A stretch of DNA of 64,000 nucleotides from Lewinellaceae bacterium (GTDB taxonomy: Bacteria; Bacteroidota; Bacteroidia; Chitinophagales; Saprospiraceae), in the NCBI GenBank assembly GCA_020636005.1, contig JACJYR010000002.1, positions 868,001 to 932,000 of the forward strand. Reading direction: 5' to 3'. The notes beneath the pieces were generated by a model that was not told the origin of the DNA, did no database searches, and was given only the letters and a program-made list of their open reading frames with translations. The position numbers and the translations under genes were made by a program. This document shows, piece by piece, positions 8,681-17,903 of this stretch; the stretch's first letter is position 1; each line of letters begins with the position of its first letter.

Positions 8681-11326
8681 ATGTTAGATTTTAAAAAACT
8701 CATCACGAAATCATTCTGGGCGCACCAATGGCAAACACTCAAGGTGGTCCTGTACCCCTATTTGCGCCCTGCCATCCTGCGGTACCGGGGGTTTGCCACC
8801 AGGCACCCCAAGCTGGCCAAGCCGCTGCTCATCAGCGCGCTGGCAGCAGTGCTGGGCCTTTTTGCCGTGCTGTTTTTCCTCTCGCTCATCTACTTTGGTT
8901 TCTTTGGGAAACTGCCCTCCAAAGCTGATTTACAGGACATCAACCAGAATATCGCTTCCGAGGTCTATTCTGCCGACAGTGTGCTGTTGGGGAAATACTA
9001 CATCGAAAACCGCCTGCCAGCCGACCTTGAAAACGTGTCGCCTGCCATCATCAACGCCCTGGTGGCTACCGAAGACGCCCGCTTTTTCGAGCATGGCGGC
9101 ATTGACTTCCGGGCCTGGATCAGGGTCTTCCTGCGCACCATCCTTATGCAGGACGAGTCCGCTGGCGGGGGCAGTACCATCAGCCAGCAGTTGGCCAAAA
9201 ACCTCTACCCCCGCAAGCGTTTCGGCAAACTCACCGTGCCCATTGCCAAGATAAAGGAAATGTTCATCGCCAACAGGCTGGAAAGCGCTTACTCCAAAAA
9301 CGAAATACTGGCGCTTTACCTCAACACCGTGCCCTTTGGCGACAATGTGTTCGGCATCAAAGTAGCGGCACAGCGCTTCTTCGACGCCACCCCTGAAAAC
9401 ATCAAGGTGGAAGAAGCCGCCGTGCTCATCGGCATGTTGAAGGCCAACACCGCCTACAACCCCGCCCGCAACCCGCAACGTGCCCAGGAGCGCCGCAACG
9501 TGGTGATGGCCCAAATGGTGAAATACAACTACCTGGACACCCTGGCCTTTGATTCTTTGAAACAACTGCCCATCATTCTGAAGTACAATACCGAAAGTCA
9601 CAACGAAGGCATCGGCACCTACTTCCGGGAACACCTTCGGCTGGAACTGGAAGACCTGTTGAAAAACCAGACCAAGCCCGACGGCAGGCCCTACAACCTC
9701 TACACCGATGGCCTGAAAATCTATACCACCATCAACTCGAAAATGCAGCAGTACGCAGAAGAGGCCGTCAACCAGCATATGAAGGACTTGCAAAAAATCT
9801 TCATAGACCATTTTAAGGGCTATAGCAACGCCGTGCCCTGGGGCACCGACGACCTGCTGCAACAGACCAAACGAGGCTCGGAACGATACAAAATCCTGAA
9901 AGAAAAAGGGCTTTCAGAGGCCGATATAGACTCCAGCTTTGCCATACCGGTGAACATGACCATTTTCACCTGGGACACTACCTCTTATGAAAAAGATACC
10001 CTGCTCTCGCCGCTCGATTCCCTGAAATACTATCTGACCCTGCTGAAAACAGGCATGTTGGCCGCCGAGCCAAGCACCGGCAAGGTGCTCGCCTGGGTGG
10101 GCGGCATCAACTTCAAGTACTTCCAGTACGACCATGTAAAATCCAAGCGGCAGGTAGGCTCCACCTTCAAGCCCATCGTGTACGCCAAGGCCCTCGAAAG
10201 CGGCATTTCCCCCTGCGAGCGTTTTCAAAATGAGCAGATCACCTTCGCCGACGGCTACACGCCCCGCAATTCCGACGGCAGCTATGGCGGCAGCTATTCC
10301 ATGCAGGGCGGCCTGCGCCTGTCGGTCAACATGGTCGCCATGCAGCTCATCAACCAGATCGGCGTTGACTCTGCCATTGCTATGGCCAAACGGCTGGGCG
10401 TCGAGTCCGACATCCCCCACGAGCCGGGTATCGCCCTTGGCTCCGTGGACGCCTCCCTCTGGGAAATGGTGCGGGTGTTCGCCACCTTCGCCAACCGGGG
10501 CGTGCGGCCCGAACTCTACTACCTCACCCGCGTGGAAACCGCCGACGGGCAAAAACTGGTGGAATTCCAGGCACCAGACCCGGCCACCTTCCCCCGTGTG
10601 CTGCAACAGCGGCAGGCCGACATGATGATACGCCTCATGCAGTCGGTGGTGGATGGCGGCACTGGCGGGCGGCTCCGCTACATTTCCAATTTCATCTACC
10701 CGGCAGCGGGCAAAACGGGCACTTCGAATAAAAATATGGACGGCTGGTTTATCGGTTACACCCCCAATATCGTCACGGGCGCCTGGGTGGGGGCAGAGCA
10801 GCCGGCAGTACATTTCCTATCCACCCGCCTGGGGCAGGGCGGTGCTTCTGCACTGCCGGAAGTAGGTTATTTTTGGAAAAAAATATACGACGACCCCGCC
10901 TTTGCCGATTTTAAAAAAGGACGATTTCCCTTCCTCGACAGCCTTGCCTCCGCTGAATTCAATTGCCCCGACTTCGTACCCGATACCGACGCCCTGCTCG
11001 ATTCCCTGGTCACCTACCTTGAAATGTCCCCCGATTCCATCTCCGACTCATTGCGCACAGAAAAGGTGCTGAAATTCCGCCGGCTCCTGGAGATAAACGG
11101 CTATGATTGGGATCAGGAAGAAACGGACGAACCCGGCGGCAACAGCCAGACTGCTGTGGAAGGGGAAGCCGATGAAAAAGGAAAACGCCAGGGCGTCCGC
11201 CTGACGGAGGAACAACGCAAGGAATCGGAGCGCATCCAAAAGAAAAATGAGCGCCTGGAGCGGCGGCGGGAGCGAAAGAAAAAACTGAAAAACGCCCTCG
11301 ACAAGATATTCGGCGGAGGGAATTAA
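8681..11326 (+). CDS. mrcA: Penicillin-binding protein 1A (bifunctional class A PBP)
   Basis: It builds peptidoglycan in the periplasm by glycan polymerisation and peptide cross-linking. The 881-residue protein has a cytoplasmic N-terminus, one membrane anchor (about 49-75) and a GT51 transglycosylase domain with the catalytic-Glu motif EDARFFEHGG (about 130) and QQLAKNLYPRKR. The transpeptidase domain has serine motif STFKP (about 493), SVN (about 547) and KTGT (about 676). The last ~70 residues are a highly charged Lys/Arg/Glu tail. Copy D of the dispersed repeat ends one base before its ATG, so its leader is formed by that repeat. A hairpin terminator follows at 11521-11565. Confidence 0.95.
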   Translation: MLDFKKLITKSFWAHQWQTLKVVLYPYLRPAILRYRGFATRHPKLAKPLLISALAAVLGLFAVLFFLSLIYFGFFGKLPSKADLQDINQNIASEVYSADSVLLGKYYIENRLPADLENVSPAIINALVATEDARFFEHGGIDFRAWIRVFLRTILMQDESAGGGSTISQQLAKNLYPRKRFGKLTVPIAKIKEMFIANRLESAYSKNEILALYLNTVPFGDNVFGIKVAAQRFFDATPENIKVEEAAVLIGMLKANTAYNPARNPQRAQERRNVVMAQMVKYNYLDTLAFDSLKQLPIILKYNTESHNEGIGTYFREHLRLELEDLLKNQTKPDGRPYNLYTDGLKIYTTINSKMQQYAEEAVNQHMKDLQKIFIDHFKGYSNAVPWGTDDLLQQTKRGSERYKILKEKGLSEADIDSSFAIPVNMTIFTWDTTSYEKDTLLSPLDSLKYYLTLLKTGMLAAEPSTGKVLAWVGGINFKYFQYDHVKSKRQVGSTFKPIVYAKALESGISPCERFQNEQITFADGYTPRNSDGSYGGSYSMQGGLRLSVNMVAMQLINQIGVDSAIAMAKRLGVESDIPHEPGIALGSVDASLWEMVRVFATFANRGVRPELYYLTRVETADGQKLVEFQAPDPATFPRVLQQRQADMMIRLMQSVVDGGTGGRLRYISNFIYPAAGKTGTSNKNMDGWFIGYTPNIVTGAWVGAEQPAVHFLSTRLGQGGASALPEVGYFWKKIYDDPAFADFKKGRFPFLDSLASAEFNCPDFVPDTDALLDSLVTYLEMSPDSISDSLRTEKVLKFRRLLEINGYDWDQEETDEPGGNSQTAVEGEADEKGKRQGVRLTEEQRKESERIQKKNERLERRRERKKKLKNALDKIFGGGN

Positions 11327-11328
11327 AT

Positions 11329-11353
11329 AATGGTGAATGGTGAATGGTGAATG
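11329..11353. repeat. Heptamer tandem repeat (AATGGTG)
   Basis: Three and a half exact copies of AATGGTG just after the PBP1A stop codon. Comparable heptamer arrays fill the spacers at 29666-29739 and 41825-41916. Confidence 0.8.
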
Positions 11354-11520
11354 AACACAACATGCTTGCCACCAGCGATTTATGAAAATGCCGTTTAGCT
11401 GATTAATTTACACGAGCTACTTGAAGCACGGCAAGACCTCCCTCCCGGCCATCGGCATTGTGCCGAAGCCCTTTGAGGGGCCTGCTGCTCTAATCCGGCG
11501 CTAATGAAAAACCCCCGGGC

Positions 11521-11565
11521 AGTAAAAAAGGGCAGCAAGTATCCTCGCTACCCTTCGCTTTTTTA
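11521..11565. terminator. Bidirectional intrinsic terminator
   Basis: A stem AAGGG-c-AGC (11528-11536) pairs with GCT-a-CCCTT (11547-11555). A T-run follows on plus (11559-11564) and an A-run precedes it, giving a T-run on minus. It sits between the convergent ends of PBP1A and the EF-G-like gene. Confidence 0.65.
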
Positions 11566-11594
11566 ACCATTTTTATTTTCGAACACCAGGCAGA

Positions 11595-13721
11595 TCAATC
11601 CTCGTCCTGCTGTTCCGACTTGTGCGCCTCGATTAATTTCTGCTGAATGTCGCCCGGCACGGGGGCGTACTCCGCAAATTTGCGGTTGAACTTTGCCCGG
11701 CCCTGTGAAATGGAGCGCAGCGTCGAAGAATATTGGTAAAGTTCTGCCAGCGGCACCTTGGCGATGATTTTCTGGTAATGGCCCTCGGCCCCCATACCGA
11801 CGATGATGGCCCGCCGGGTTTGGAGGTCGCCCATCACGTCGCCCATTACCTCGTCAGAACAAAGGATCTCCACATCGTAGATGGGTTCAAGCAACTGTGG
11901 GTTGGCTTTTGAAAAATTCTGTTTGAAAGCGTTGATACTCGCCAGCATGAACGCCATGTCGTTGGAGTCCACCGGGTGCATTTTGCCGTCGTAGATGCTC
12001 ACCCGGATGTCCTGGCAATTAGAGCCGGTAAGCGGGCCTTCTTCCATTTTTTGCAAAACACCCTTCTTGATGGCATTGGAAAAGCGGGCATCAATGCTGC
12101 CGCCGACGATGCACCAGTAAAAGGCCAGGTGCCCGCCCCAGGGCAGCTCGTCTATTTCTTTGTTGCGCACGGTCAGCCCGGTGGGTTCGGGCATGCCTTC
12201 GTGGTAAGGCTCGATGCGCATGTGGACTTCTGCAAACTGGCCGGCACCGCCCGACTGCTTCTTGTGGCGGTACATCTCGTTCGATTCCCTCATGATGGTT
12301 TCCCGGTAGGGGATGCGCGGTTTTTCAAACTCCATGCCCACGCCAAATTCCGACTCTACCCGATGCTTTACAAGGTCGAGGTGCAACTGGCCCTGGCCGT
12401 ACAACAGCGTCTGTTTCAGGGATTTCGATTGCTCGATGATCAGGGTAGGGTCTTCTTCCGAAATGGAGTGCAGGGCCTTCATCAGCTTTTCCATGTCGTT
12501 TTTGCTCGGCGGGTGTACGGCCACTTCAATCCTGGAATTGGGGAAATGGATAGGGTCTATTTTCCGGTCAACGCCTTTTTTGTTCAGGGTTTGGTTGGTA
12601 TGCGAACTTTTCAGTTTCACCGTGCAGCCTAAATCCCCGGCTTTCAGTTCCTCTACCGGTTCCCGGTTTTTGCCATTGGAAATATACAATTGGCCAAAAC
12701 GCTCGGTGTGTCGGTTGTCCGCATTCACCAGTTCGTCGCCTGCTTTTAATGAACCGGAATAGACCTTGAAGTAGGAAATGCTGCCTACCCTTGGCTCATT
12801 GTGGGTTTTGAAAATAAAAATCGTCGTATCGCCGCTGGCGTCGCATTTGAGGGTGCCGCCGCCTTCCAGCTTCACTTCCATGCGCTCAGCCGGCGAGGGG
12901 CACACGTCGTTGATGAAGCCCATGATGCGGCCACTGCCCATGTTTTGCAGGGCCGAGCAGCAGAACAGTGGGTAGGCCGTGCGGTTGGCGATGGCGATGC
13001 GCAGGCCGTAGGCCAGGTCTTCCTCCGACAGGGTGCCCTTGTCGAAAAAGCGCTCCATGAGTTCCTCGTCGTTTTCTGCGGCGGCCTCTACGATGGCATT
13101 GTGCATTTCCATGGCCCGCTCCTTTTCCGAGTCGGGGATGGGCTTTTTTTCTGGTTTGCCACCACCGGGCGGGAACACGTACATCGTCATGCGCAAGGCA
13201 TCCACAATGGTATTGAAACCGCTGCCAGGGTTGAGCGGGTATTGTATCGGCAGGATTTTACCGAACCGGGCAGTGGCCTGATCGACGGTGCTGTCGTAGT
13301 CGGCTTTCTCGTGATCGAGTTGGTTGACGACAAAAATGGATGGTGTTTCAAACTTTTCCACATACTCCCAAAGGAGCTCGGTGCCGACCTCTACCCCACT
13401 TTTGGCATTCAGCAAGACGAGCGCCGTGGCGGACACTTTGAGGGAGGAGACGACCTCGCCGATAAAGTCGTCGAAGCCGGGCGTGTCGAGCACGTTGATC
13501 TTGTTGCCGCGCCAGTCGTCGTGCATCAGGGTGGAAAAAATGGAATTGCCGCGCTCGTGTTCCAGGTCGGTGTAGTCAGAGACGGTGTTTTGTTCCTGCA
13601 CGCTGCCCCGGCGGGAGATGCCGCCGGTTTCGAAGAGCATGGTTTCAGCAAAAGACGTTTTGCCACAGCCGGGGTGCCCCAGCAGGACTACATTGCGGAT
13701 GTTACTGGTGTCGTAGTTCAT
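11595..13721 (-). CDS. EF-G-like translational GTPase lacking the catalytic histidine
   Basis: The 708-residue protein has the full domain set of elongation factor G: G domain (1-270), domain II (about 285-375), and domains III-V to the end. The P-loop reads GHPGCGKTS instead of the EF-G AHIDAGKT. Switch II reads DTPGFDDF, where the GTPase-activating His of EF-G (DTPGH) is Phe. The G4 motif is NQLDHEKAD. This pattern fits the divergent 'EF-G2/EF-G-like' group, which is separate from the canonical translocase. The canonical fusA is not in this window. Its biological role is not settled; ribosome-linked GTPase activity is the family-level expectation. It ends at a shared terminator with PBP1A. 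Confidence 0.85.
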   Translation of the reverse strand: MNYDTSNIRNVVLLGHPGCGKTSFAETMLFETGGISRRGSVQEQNTVSDYTDLEHERGNSIFSTLMHDDWRGNKINVLDTPGFDDFIGEVVSSLKVSATALVLLNAKSGVEVGTELLWEYVEKFETPSIFVVNQLDHEKADYDSTVDQATARFGKILPIQYPLNPGSGFNTIVDALRMTMYVFPPGGGKPEKKPIPDSEKERAMEMHNAIVEAAAENDEELMERFFDKGTLSEEDLAYGLRIAIANRTAYPLFCCSALQNMGSGRIMGFINDVCPSPAERMEVKLEGGGTLKCDASGDTTIFIFKTHNEPRVGSISYFKVYSGSLKAGDELVNADNRHTERFGQLYISNGKNREPVEELKAGDLGCTVKLKSSHTNQTLNKKGVDRKIDPIHFPNSRIEVAVHPPSKNDMEKLMKALHSISEEDPTLIIEQSKSLKQTLLYGQGQLHLDLVKHRVESEFGVGMEFEKPRIPYRETIMRESNEMYRHKKQSGGAGQFAEVHMRIEPYHEGMPEPTGLTVRNKEIDELPWGGHLAFYWCIVGGSIDARFSNAIKKGVLQKMEEGPLTGSNCQDIRVSIYDGKMHPVDSNDMAFMLASINAFKQNFSKANPQLLEPIYDVEILCSDEVMGDVMGDLQTRRAIIVGMGAEGHYQKIIAKVPLAELYQYSSTLRSISQGRAKFNRKFAEYAPVPGDIQQKLIEAHKSEQQDED

Positions 13722-14134
13722 AATTTGGTCGTTCGTATCAACTAAGGGGCGCTATGGGAGCCATCGCCCTGGCGTATGGGAGAAACACCGCCTATTTTAT
13801 AAATGCGGAACTTCAAACCCAACACGCCGATGCGCCTGCCCGCCATCCCACCCCTTAAGTTATTTGTTGAAATTTGCCTGCCGCTGGTTTGTGATGAAGG
13901 AAAAGGTAAAACCCGCCACACGAAACAAACAACAAAGATGGTTTTGAAAAAATGAGCCGTGAACTTATTAAATTTTGACTATTCCAAGAATTTTTTTCTT
14001 TTGAAAAAAGGGAGCGGGCTTCATTGTGCCGCCGTTTCATTGTACCATTGCCCAGCGACGGCGGGCTTTCAGGCCCTGCCGGTTTTATTACAACCTATTC
14101 TTATTTTTGCCAAATGACACACCAGTTTTTAAGA
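13722..14134. other. Divergent intergenic region between EF-G-like and cyclase genes
   Basis: No supported gene. The region turns AT-rich from about 13900. A TATTTTTG box at 14102-14109 probably serves the cyclase gene. A minus-strand frame at 13855-14040 has no recognisable features and is not called. Confidence 0.5.
14102..14109 (+). promoter_or_regulatory. Putative -7 box (TATTTTTG) of the cyclase gene
   Basis: It matches the Bacteroidota -7 consensus TAnnTTTG. Transcription would begin around 14114-14117, which leaves the ATG at 14114 without a leader and favours the ATG at 14135 as start. No clear -33 TTG is visible. Confidence 0.4.
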
Positions 14135-15760
14135 ATGAGAACCTTACCAGCTTGCCTCCTCGTCTTTTTTGCCCTTTCCCTGCCGGCCCAAACGGTGCAG
14201 GAACTGGAAGCCCAATTAAAGAACGCCGGCAGCGCAAAGGAGAAAATGTCGCTCAATTACCAGTTGGCAGAAGAATGGCTGAAGAAGGACGCCAACAAAT
14301 CCATTGCCTACGCCAAAGCTGCCCATCAATTGGCCATTGAACAAAACAACGACGGCATGGCCTCCGAATCTGCCTACCTGGCCTCAAGGGGCTACGACCG
14401 CACCCGCGACGACCGCAACGAGGACGTATGGCTCAACAGCGCCGTGAAGTATGCCATGGAGGCCAAAGATGCCGACCTCATCATCAAAACCGTGGACCAG
14501 CGCAGCCGCCTCGCCGTGAAACAGCGCAACGAGCGCAAGGCTTTCCAGATCGTGCAGGAGGCTTTCGACTATTTCAGCAAGAAAAGCAGCGGGCAAAGCC
14601 TCAGCCAGATGCAGGCGCAGTACGAAGTGCAGAAGGCGCAGCTCGAACGGGACAAACAGCAACTGCTGTCAGAAAAGCAGCGCCTTGAAAAAGACATCTC
14701 CGGCCTCGCCGACGAGCGGGACAACCTGAAACAGGACAAAACCCTGCTGACCGAACGGCAGAAAACGCTGGAGCAGGAAAAGCAGGTGGTGGAAGAGGAG
14801 ATTTTCAAAAAAGAGGAAGAGATACAACAGGTGTCGGCCAGCCGGGCCAGGGCGCTCTACATCGCCGAGCACCGCAAACGCATGATAGACTCGCTGGAAA
14901 CGAAACAAGTGATGGACTCGCTGACCATTTCGCAGCAGGAAATGGCCATCCAAAACGCCGAACTGGAAAAGGAACAGGGACGTTATCTCACCTATCTCCT
15001 GGGCATCGTTTCCGTGTTCGTGCTCATCTTTGCCTTCCTGATGTACCTGCGTTTTCTGGCCAAAAAGAAATCCAGCAAGCTGCTGGAAAAGCAAAACAAA
15101 ATCATCGAACAGGAACGCCAGCGCTCCGACGAACTGCTCTACAACATCATGCCCGTGGAAGTGGCCAAGGAACTGAAAGAAAAAGGCTCGGCCACCGCCC
15201 AGCAGTTCCCGGAGGCCACCATCCTTTTTACTGATTTTAAAAACTTCACCACCATCGCCGAGCGACTCAGCCCGGAGGCCCTGGTGAAAGAGCTGAACAA
15301 CTGCTTCCGTGCCTTCGACCACATCATTTCACAGCACACGGGCATCGAAAAAATAAAGACCATCGGCGACGCCTACCTCTGTGCCAGCGGCCTGGTGAAG
15401 CACAAGACCATTCCCAAGGAAATCGTGCAGGCCGCCCTGGAAATGCAGGAATTTCTCGAAGACCACAAACAGGAAAAGATACGCCTCGGCCTGCCCTACT
15501 TCGAGGCCCGCATCGGCCTGCACACCGGCCCCGTAGTAGCCGGCGTGGTGGGCTTTAAAAAATTCGCCTACGACATCTGGGGCGACACCGTCAACATCGC
15601 CGCCCGCATGGAGGAGCAGTGCGAACCGGGGCAGGTGAATATTTCAGAGACGACCTATGGCCTGGTAAAATACAATTTCGAGTGCCAGCCGAGGGGCCGG
15701 GTACCGGTGAAGAACAAGGGGATGATGGAGATGTATTATGTGAAGAAGGCAGTGCGGTGA
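14135..15760 (+). CDS. Membrane-anchored class III adenylate cyclase with TPR-like and coiled-coil sensor part
   Basis: From ATG 14135 the protein has 541 residues: a signal peptide (MRTLPACLL ... SLPAQ), a helical TPR-like segment (about 20-150), a long Glu/Gln/Lys-rich coiled coil (about 158-285), one membrane segment (about 288-310) and a C-terminal cyclase domain (about 355-505). The cyclase shows metal Asp residues in LFTDFKNFT and IGDAYL, the purine-selecting Lys in IEKIKTIGD and Asp in YDIWGDTVN (an adenylate pattern, not guanylate), and the transition-state Asn/Arg pair in NIAARM. So it should make cAMP in the cytoplasm in response to a periplasmic cue. In-frame ATG 14114 would add seven residues; the putative promoter makes that less likely. 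Confidence 0.88.
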   Translation: MRTLPACLLVFFALSLPAQTVQELEAQLKNAGSAKEKMSLNYQLAEEWLKKDANKSIAYAKAAHQLAIEQNNDGMASESAYLASRGYDRTRDDRNEDVWLNSAVKYAMEAKDADLIIKTVDQRSRLAVKQRNERKAFQIVQEAFDYFSKKSSGQSLSQMQAQYEVQKAQLERDKQQLLSEKQRLEKDISGLADERDNLKQDKTLLTERQKTLEQEKQVVEEEIFKKEEEIQQVSASRARALYIAEHRKRMIDSLETKQVMDSLTISQQEMAIQNAELEKEQGRYLTYLLGIVSVFVLIFAFLMYLRFLAKKKSSKLLEKQNKIIEQERQRSDELLYNIMPVEVAKELKEKGSATAQQFPEATILFTDFKNFTTIAERLSPEALVKELNNCFRAFDHIISQHTGIEKIKTIGDAYLCASGLVKHKTIPKEIVQAALEMQEFLEDHKQEKIRLGLPYFEARIGLHTGPVVAGVVGFKKFAYDIWGDTVNIAARMEEQCEPGQVNISETTYGLVKYNFECQPRGRVPVKNKGMMEMYYVKKAVR

Positions 15761-16090
15761 GGGATTGGCTTTTAACCGTTAGATTTTGGCATGTAGAATG
15801 GGTTGCAATTCATAAGCACCTGATTGCCTTTTGTCTGGAAATTATTTTCCACCTAAGGATCGAAGGAAAAATAATCCCGATTTCACATCGGGATTATTTT
15901 TAAAAAACCCTTCCATTGCTGGGGTTTTCAAAATCAAAATGGTGAAGTTATTTTTTCATCGTTACTAAATCAACGGTTTAAGGGTATTCGAAATATATTT
16001 GTGTATGGATGTGCGGGGGTTTGCATATTACCATGCTATAGGGCATTTTAAAACGATAATGACGAAAACAACGATCAAACGACAAAATTT
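15761..16090. other. Spacer between cyclase and AT-rich membrane gene
   Basis: It holds repeat copy E (15857-15967) and then AT-rich sequence leading to the next gene. No other gene or promoter box was recognised. Confidence 0.6.
15857..15967 (-). repeat. Dispersed twin-hairpin repeat, copy E (reverse)
   Basis: A full-length copy in reverse orientation, starting GGATCGAAGG on plus and ending TCATCGTTACTA. Read on minus it is almost identical to copies C and H; its second hairpin has the GTGAA apex on that strand. Confidence 0.88.
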
Positions 16091-16660
16091 ATGAAACTTA
16101 AATTTTTCCTACTGACATTCCTGCTTGTCTTTGCAAGAGGTTGCGACTTCTATTCAACGAGCCTTTGGTTTTTTGATAACCCGACAGGTGAGACAAACCC
16201 TTTATATAGGTATTTTGGTATTGGCTGGACAGGTTTAATAGTTGCCAATATTATAGTTGTTGGACTAATCATTTATGCTTTCTACTTCTATTCGTTTAAG
16301 TATAAAATGACAAGACAATCGTCATCAAACAAACTGACTGACTTTGTTTCAGAGTTATATTTTAATGAAAAAGGACGTTTTTTAGATGTGTTCTATAAAA
16401 CACCAAAAAATAAAAAGACACTCTTGGCACACACAGGTTATGTCTCAGTGAGGGTTGTCATTATTGCAAGTTTTTTAGCGACTTTTCACAATTTTTGCCA
16501 ATTCTATAACGTGTCTTTCTATAACACATTCAGAGAAATAGTTGGCAGACCATTGTATGTAATTTATGGGCTTATATTGTCCTCGTTTTTTTATTACATT
16601 TATCAACTTTGGAATAGAGAGTATCGGCTGACAATTGACAATATTGAAAGTGAAAAGTAA
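16091..16660 (+). CDS. AT-rich small integral membrane protein of unknown function
   Basis: A 189-residue protein with about four hydrophobic segments (near 1-17, 46-68, 115-133 and 152-172). The N-terminal pattern RGCDFYSTSLW ... GETNPLYRY resembles the D..T...E-NP layout of small DUF5658-like membrane proteins, but this is only a resemblance. Base composition is strikingly unlike the neighbours: one 60-base line counted by hand has about 28% G+C, against roughly 55-60% in flanking genes. Followed by a nested palindrome (16675-16799), it looks like a recently acquired single-gene cassette. No function is proposed. Confidence 0.7.
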   Translation: MKLKFFLLTFLLVFARGCDFYSTSLWFFDNPTGETNPLYRYFGIGWTGLIVANIIVVGLIIYAFYFYSFKYKMTRQSSSNKLTDFVSELYFNEKGRFLDVFYKTPKNKKTLLAHTGYVSVRVVIIASFLATFHNFCQFYNVSFYNTFREIVGRPLYVIYGLILSSFFYYIYQLWNREYRLTIDNIESEK

Positions 16661-16674
16661 AAGAAACGCCTTAT

Positions 16675-16799
16675 GGCATCGGTTTGGCTATATGGCGGCT
16701 GAAGTGCTTTTATGATAAATTTGTGCAAGGTTCAACTGCAGGAATTCTATTGAACTTTTGTGCTAAAATTCCGCCACATCGCCAAGCTCGAAACCGTTA
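16675..16799. repeat. Nested imperfect palindrome after the AT-rich gene (attC-like in shape)
   Basis: Arms pair from outside in: CGGTTT (16680-16685) with AAACCG (16791-16796), TTGGC (16684-16688) with GCCAA (16781-16785), GGCGG (16694-16698) with CCGCC (16771-16775), and GTTCAA (16730-16735) with TTGAAC (16750-16755). The unpaired bases between arms resemble the layout of folded integron attC sites. No integron integrase is present in the window, so this is a structural resemblance only. It ends on the stop codon of the MurG-like gene. Confidence 0.5.
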
Positions 16800-17897
16800 C
16801 CTTCTCAAAAAAGCCTCCACCGCTTCCTTCATTCCAACATTTCCAAAAAAGCCATTCTGAATTGGGGTCTCTGATACATTCCCAATCACCCCTTCCAAAT
16901 CCAGCCTATTTTGCCGTTGCGTAACAAACAACCCCTTTCCACCCAGCCGCTCCGCCAAATACGCCTGCTCCGTTTGCCCCGGCGTAGGCACGAGCAGGGC
17001 AGGCTTTCCCATTTTCACCAAGTCCATGATGGTGCTGTAACCCGAGCGGCCAATGTAAAATCGGCTGGCCAGGATAGCTTCGTTTAGTTCTTTGGATGGC
17101 AGGAAGGAGACGACCTCAATATTTTCACCTATAAAAAAGCGCTCCTTCGCCTCCGTTTTTCCCTGTACGAGTAGGAAGCGCCAGGGTAGCTTTTGAGCTT
17201 GCGCTAACACCGCTTTTTCAAACGCCGTCCGCTGCGGCTCCGGCCCTGACAGCACGGCGATGGCGTCGTACTTTTTTGCTGTTTCAAACACCTTCATCCT
17301 CGACAGGCAACCGATGTAGCGGACGGGGAAACCCGTTTTGCCCAGGCCGTGCGACAGCTTGCCCGACAGGTTGGGCTCGCCCTCCTCGTCCGGTACCCAG
17401 CATTCGTCGAAGGCTTTGATGAGATAGTGGTTGATGCGCCGGGCCACCGCTTGCAAGGGGGCAAACGGCACTAACAAATTGATCTGGTGGGCGATGAAAA
17501 CGGATGGCACTTTATCGCTCCGGCAGCCGAAGCGGTTGTCGGAGATGATGCCTTCGATGCCGTGCTGTGCGACCAATTTCCCAACCGCCTTTTTTTCCAA
17601 ATAAATCGCCCGGAGGATGTTGTGAGTTTGCGTGGCGATATTCCATACCATGTTAGGGCTGCGATAATGGATGTCGTAGGCGGGCAATTCAAAAGCAGGC
17701 AAACCGGGGAATTCCTGTTTCAACAAATCCAGTGCCCGGCCATCGGAGGCCAGGAAAACCCCAGCACCCTGCGCCAGCAACTCCCGGATGACAGGGATGC
17801 AGCGGGTGGCGTGGCCCAGCCCCCAGTTCAGCGGTACGACGAGGATTTTTTTTCTTTGGCGCAATGGATTTGCTACGTTTGTATTTTGGAAAAACAA
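16797..17897 (-). CDS. MurG-like (GT28 superfamily) glycosyltransferase
   Basis: A 366-residue GT-B protein. The N-terminal domain has the glycine loop LNWGLGHATRCIPVI (about 22-36). The C-terminal domain has FYIGRSGYSTIMDLVKMGKPALLVPTPGQTEQ (about 287-318), the UDP-sugar binding region of MurG and diacylglycerol glucosyltransferases. It probably moves a sugar from a UDP donor to a lipid or unknown acceptor at the inner membrane. No ATG is available near the expected N-terminus: TTG 17897 gives the reading shown, and TTG 17864 (11 residues later) is equally possible. The stop codon coincides with the end of the palindrome at 16675-16799. Confidence 0.82.
   Translation of the reverse strand: MFFQNTNVANPLRQRKKILVVPLNWGLGHATRCIPVIRELLAQGAGVFLASDGRALDLLKQEFPGLPAFELPAYDIHYRSPNMVWNIATQTHNILRAIYLEKKAVGKLVAQHGIEGIISDNRFGCRSDKVPSVFIAHQINLLVPFAPLQAVARRINHYLIKAFDECWVPDEEGEPNLSGKLSHGLGKTGFPVRYIGCLSRMKVFETAKKYDAIAVLSGPEPQRTAFEKAVLAQAQKLPWRFLLVQGKTEAKERFFIGENIEVVSFLPSKELNEAILASRFYIGRSGYSTIMDLVKMGKPALLVPTPGQTEQAYLAERLGGKGLFVTQRQNRLDLEGVIGNVSETPIQNGFFGNVGMKEAVEAFLRR
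17874..17881 (+). promoter_or_regulatory. Putative -7 box (TACGTTTG) for a tiny lipoprotein gene
   Basis: It matches TAnnTTTG and lies 22 bases before the ATG at 17904, a short leader typical for the phylum. The best TTTG upstream (17855-17858) is closer than the usual 19-21 bases. The box overlaps the start region of the divergent glycosyltransferase gene. Confidence 0.4.
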
Positions 17898-17903
17898 GCT
17901 GCC

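Noticed and set aside
13855..14040. 61-codon frame on minus before the cyclase gene
   Set aside because: Low-complexity AT-rich sequence without motif, in a divergent promoter region.
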